Assembly (NCBI RefSeq): GCF_026914265.1
Contig: NC_069122.1
Span: 31,795,473-31,859,472, forward strand
DNA from: Mya arenaria
Taxonomy: Eukaryota > Mollusca > Bivalvia > Myida > Myidae
Length of the DNA stretch: 64,000 nt
Reading direction: 5' to 3'
Shown here: in pieces, positions 59,560-64,000 of the stretch
Numbering within the stretch: the stretch's first letter is position 1
Layout of the letters: each line of letters starts with the position of its first letter
Translations under genes and position numbers: made by a program
Notes under the pieces: generated by a model
Told to the model about the DNA's origin: nothing
Seen by the model: only the letters and a program-made list of their open reading frames with translations
Database searches by the model: none

Positions 59560-62500
59560 GTTGTGAACTGACTGCTTCTTGCATCATAACACAAACCCAT
59601 TACACAAGCTAACAGTTGGGTATTGACTGATTATTTTTCATAACACCTGACAACAGTTGGGCATTGGCTGGGCAAAATGTCACTATGCAACACCACAGCT
59701 GCGTATAGACTGATGATTATGTCATAAAATAAGACCCCAGTTGTGTATGTTTAATTTCTAAAGTAATCATTTAAATAAACAGTTATATATTGGCTGATTA
59801 TAGAGTTATAACACTAGACCAGAGATTTGTATTGACTGATTTCGTGTCATTACTATGGACCACAGTAAGGTTTGAACTACTTATAGTGTTATGACGGAAG
59901 ACCTTGTGTATTGACTGATTATAATGCCATTACACAAGACCACAGTTGTGTATTGACAATTTCTAACGACATCACATAAATATATCATTAAATAAACAGT
60001 TGTGTATTGACAGATTAAAGAGTTATAACACAACACCAAAAATTGGTATTCACTGATTCTTGGTCATTTCAATGGACAAACTATTGGTATTGACTAATTC
60101 AGGTGTCATTACACTAGACAAGAGATTGGTATTTGGCTGATTCTGGGGTCATTACACTAGACAAGAGATTGGTATTTGGCTGATTCTGGGGTCATTACAC
60201 TAGACAAGAGATTGGTATTTGGCTGATTCTGGGGTCATTACACAAGACAAGAGATTGGTATTTGGCTGATTCTGGGGGCATTACACAAGATCAGAGATTT
60301 GTATCTGGCTGATTCTGGGGACATTACACAAGACCAGATAATGGTATTTGGCTGATTCTGGGGTCATTACACAAGACCAGAGATTTGTATTTGGCTGATT
60401 CTGGGGACATAACACACGAACAGAGATTGGTATTTGACTGATTCTGGGGTCATTACATAAGATCAGAGATTGGTATTTGGCTGATTCTGGGGGCATTACA
60501 CAAGATCAGAGATTGGTATTTGACTGATTCTGGGGTCTTTACAAAAGATCAAGGATTGGTATTTGACGGATTATGGGGGCATTACACAAGATCAGAGATT
60601 GGTATTTGACTGATTCTGGGGTCATTACACAAGATCAGAGATTGGTATATGGCTGATTCTGGGGTCATTACACAAGACCAGAGATTGGTATTTGGCTGAT
60701 TCTGAGGTCATAACACAATATCAGAGATTTGTATTTGGCTAATTCTGGGGTCATTACACAAGATCAGAGATTGGTATTTGGCTGATTCTGGGGCCATAAC
60801 ACAAGATCAGAGATTGGTATTTGGCTGATTCTGGGGGCATTAAACAAGACCAGAGATTGGTATTTGGCTGATTCCGAGGTCATTACACAATATAAGAGAT
60901 TTGTATTTGGCTGATTCTGGGGCCATTACACAATACTAGAGATTGGTATTTGGCTGATATTGTGTTTATTACACAAGACAAGAGATTGGGATTTGGCTGA
61001 TCCTGGGGTCATTATAATAGATCAGAGATTGGTATTTGGCTGATTCTGGGGTCATTACACAAGATCAGAGATTTGTATTTGGCTGATTCTGGGGTCATTA
61101 CACAAGACAAGAGATTGGTATTTGGCTGATTCTGGGGCCATTACACAATATCAGAGATTTGTATTTGGCTGATTCTGGGGCCATTACACAATATCAGAGA
61201 TTGGTATTTGGCTTATTCTGGGGCCATTACGCAATATAAGAGATTGGTATTTGACTGATTCTGGGGCCATTACACAGTATCTCAGAGATTTGTATTTGGC
61301 TAATTCTGGGGCCATTACACAATATCAGAGATTGGTATTTGGCTGATTCTGGGGCATTACACAATATCAGAGATTTGTATTTGGCTGATTCTGGGGTTAT
61401 TACACAAGACAAGAGATTGGTATTTGGCTGATTCTGGGGCCATAACACGATATCAGAGATTGGTATTTGGCTTATTCTGGGGCCATTACACAGTATCAGA
61501 GATTTGTATTTGGCTGATTCTGGGGCCATTACACAATATCAGAGATTGGTATTTGGCTAATTCTGGGGCTATAACACAAGACAAGAGATTGGTATTTGGC
61601 TGATTCTAGGGCCATTACACAATATCAGAGAATTGTATTTGGCTGATTCTGGGGTCATTACACAATATCAGAGATTGGTATTTGACTGATTCTGGGGCCA
61701 TTACACAATATCAGAGATTTGTATTCGACTGATTCTGGGGCCATTACAAAATATCAGAGATTAGTATATGGCTGATTCTAGGGCCATTACACAATATCAG
61801 AGACTTGTATTTGGCTAATTCTGGGGCCATTTCACAATATCAGAGATTGGTATTTGGCTGATTCTGGGGCCATTACACAATATCAGAGATTGGTATTTGG
61901 CTAATTCTGGGGCTATAACACAAGACAAGAGATTGGTATTTGGCTGATTCTAGGGCCATTACACAATATCAGAGAATTGTATTTGGCTGATTCTGGGGTC
62001 ATTACACAATATCAGAGATTGGTATTTGACTGATTCTGGGGCCATTACACAATATCAGAGATTTGTATTCGACTGATTCTGGGGCCATTACAAAATATCA
62101 GAGATTAGTATATGGCTGATTATAGGGCCATTACACAATATCAGAGACTTGTATTTGGCTAATTCTGGGGCCATTTCACAATATCAGAGATTGGTATTTG
62201 GCTGATTCTGGGGCCATTACACAATATCAGAGATTGGTATTTGACTGATTCTGGGGCCATTACACAATATCAGAGATCTGTATTCGACTGATTCTGGGGC
62301 CATTACACAATATCAGAGATTGGTATATGGCTGATTCTAGGGCCATTACACAATATCAGAGACTTGTATTTGGCTGATTCTGGGGCCATTACACAATATC
62401 AGAGATTGGTATATGGCTGATTCTGGGACCATTACACAATATCAGAGAATTGTATTTGGCTAATTCTAGGGTCATTACACAATATCAGATATTGGTATAT

Positions 62501-64000
62501 GGCTGATTCTAGGGCCATTACACAATATCAGAGATTGGTATATGGCTGACTCTGGGGCCATTACACAATATCAGAGATTGGTATTTGGCTAATTTTGGGG
62601 ACATTACACAATATCAGAGATTGGTTTTTGACTGATTCTAGGTTCATTACACAAGACCAGTGATTGGTATTTTGCAGATTCTGGGGACATAACACAAGAC
62701 CAGAGATTTGTATTTGGCTGATTCTAGGTTCATTACACAAGATCAGAGATTGGTATTTGGCTGATTCTGGGGGCATTACACAAGATCAGAGATTGGTATT
62801 TGACTGATTCTAGGTTCATTACACAAGACCAGAGATTGGTATTTGGCTGATTCTGGGGTCATAACAGAAGACCAGAGATTGGTATTTGGCTGATTCTGGG
62901 GTCATTACACAAGATCGGAGAATGGTATTTGGCTGATTCTGGGGCCATTGCACAAGATCAGATATTTGTATTTCGCTGATTCTGGGGTCATTACACAAGA
63001 TAAGAGATTGGTATTTGGCTGATACTGGGGTCATTACACAAGATCAGAGATTGGTATTTGGCTGATTCTTTGGTCATTACAATAGAATAAAGATTGGTAT
63101 TTAGCTGATTCTGGGGCCATTGCACAAGACCAGATATTTGTATTTCGCTGATTCTGGGGCCATTACACGATATCAGAGATTGGTATTTGACTGATTCTTG
63201 GGCCATTACACAATATCAGAGACTTGTATTTGGCTGATTCTGGGGCCATTACACAATATCAGAGATTTGTATTTGGCTGATTCTGAGGACATTACACAAT
63301 ATCAGAGATTGGTATTTGGCTGATTCTTGGGTCATTACACAAGACCAGAAATTGGTATTTGGCTGATTCTGGGGGTATTACACAAAATCAGAGATTGGTA
63401 TTTGGCTGATTCTGGGGGCATAACACGAGATCAGAGATTGGAATTTGGCTGATTCTGGGGTCATTACACAAGACCAGAGATTGATATTTGGCTGATTCTG
63501 GGGGCATAACCCAAGATCAGAGATTGGTATTTGGCTAATTCTGGAGTCATTACACAAGCTCAGAGATTGGTATTTGGCAGATTCTTAGGGCATTCTACAA
63601 GATCACGGTATTTGGCTGATCCTGTGGTCATAACACAAAATAAAAGATTGGTATTTGGCTGATTATGGGGTCAAACACATGATCAGGGATTGGTATTTGA
63701 CTGATTCTGGTGGCATTACACAAGAACAGAGATGGGTATTTGGCTGATTCTTGGGGCATTACACAAGAACAGAGATTGGTATTTGGCTGATTCTAAGTTC
63801 ATTACACAAGACCAGAGATTGGTATTTGACTGATTCTAGGTTCATTACACAAGATCAGAAGATCAGAGATTGGTATTTGGCTGATTCTGGGGGCATTACA
63901 CAAGATCAGAGATTGGTATTTGGCTGATTCTGGTGCCAATACACAAGACCAGAGATTGGTATTTGTAATTCTGGGGCCATTACACAAGATCAGAGATGGG
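59560..64000 (-). repeat. 43-bp minisatellite, about 100 copies, runs off the window
   Basis: The unit contains attacacaagatcagagatt then ggtatttggctgattctggg. Units are diverged at 59.56-60.1 kb and regular from 60.1 kb to the end. Sub-families alternate: acaagatcagag-type and acaatatcagag-type. A 344-bp block of eight units (61,567-61,910) is repeated at once from 61,911. All minus-strand 61-100-codon frames here are repeat translations. It lies in an intron or 5' flank of the EGF gene. Confidence 0.97.

Noticed and set aside
60281-63987. Seven minus-strand frames of 61-100 codons with repeated ESAKYQSLILCN-like peptides
   Set aside because: They translate the 43-bp minisatellite. Length and spacing follow the repeat, with no splice or homology support.

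Overview
The window looks like an invertebrate metazoan nuclear genome, most probably a bivalve mollusc (inference). It is AT-rich, with short exons, kilobase introns, many intronic minisatellites, remnants of hAT, PIF/Harbinger, pogo/mariner-like and LINE elements, and a fragment resembling mollusc tRNA-derived SINEs. No complete gene fits inside it. Almost all open frames of 60-200 codons are repeat translations or chance frames; the real coding signal sits in exons of 37-123 bp recognised by splice sites, matching phase and family motifs.

Minus strand, 59.5-43.4 kb: the 3' part of a gene for a type I membrane protein. Thirteen phase 1-1 exons each encode one EGF-type module (59.4, 58.8, 57.6, 56.8, 56.2, 55.7, 54.9, 53.8, 53.2, 51.2, 50.2, 49.5, 48.7 kb). 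They are followed by a transmembrane exon (47.0 kb), which ends in phase 0, and by Ser-rich cytoplasmic-tail exons at 44.2 and 43.5 kb. A further terminal-exon homologue lies at 42.3 kb. The N-terminus lies beyond the right edge, behind a 43-bp minisatellite of more than 4 kb.

Plus strand, 1-15.9 kb: the 3' end of a paralogous gene, showing only its cytoplasmic tail. A partial Ser-rich exon (1-66) is followed by a four-exon cassette A-B-C-D (phases 0-1, 1-0, 0-1, 1-0) present twice in full (about 1.0-7.3 and 7.3-13.5 kb). A third, truncated copy keeps C and D (13.5-15.6 kb), and a terminal exon stops at 15,885. Every junction keeps the frame, so genomic duplication of the cassette lengthened the tail.

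The two genes face each other tail to tail inside an inverted duplication. A 60-bp minisatellite (120-500 and 44.9-46.05 kb), the tail exons, the terminal exon and a 30-bp minisatellite (18.5-19.0 and 36.05-37.56 kb) occur in the same order on opposite strands. The spacer (19-36 kb) holds two orphan plus-strand EGF exons, one decayed, plus a hAT relic with recognisable termini (23.36-26.45 kb), a Harbinger transposase fragment (about 30 kb), a foldback element, a possible Death-domain relic (20.1-20.3 kb) and a 70-bp minisatellite. In the minus arm a LINE is nested in a pogo-like inverted-repeat element (38.86-42.02 kb), just downstream of the gene.

No rRNA, intact tRNA, CRISPR or bacterial-type regulatory feature was seen, and no LTR or other virus-like element was recognised. 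Coordinates and splice calls were read by eye and are not confirmed by transcripts.
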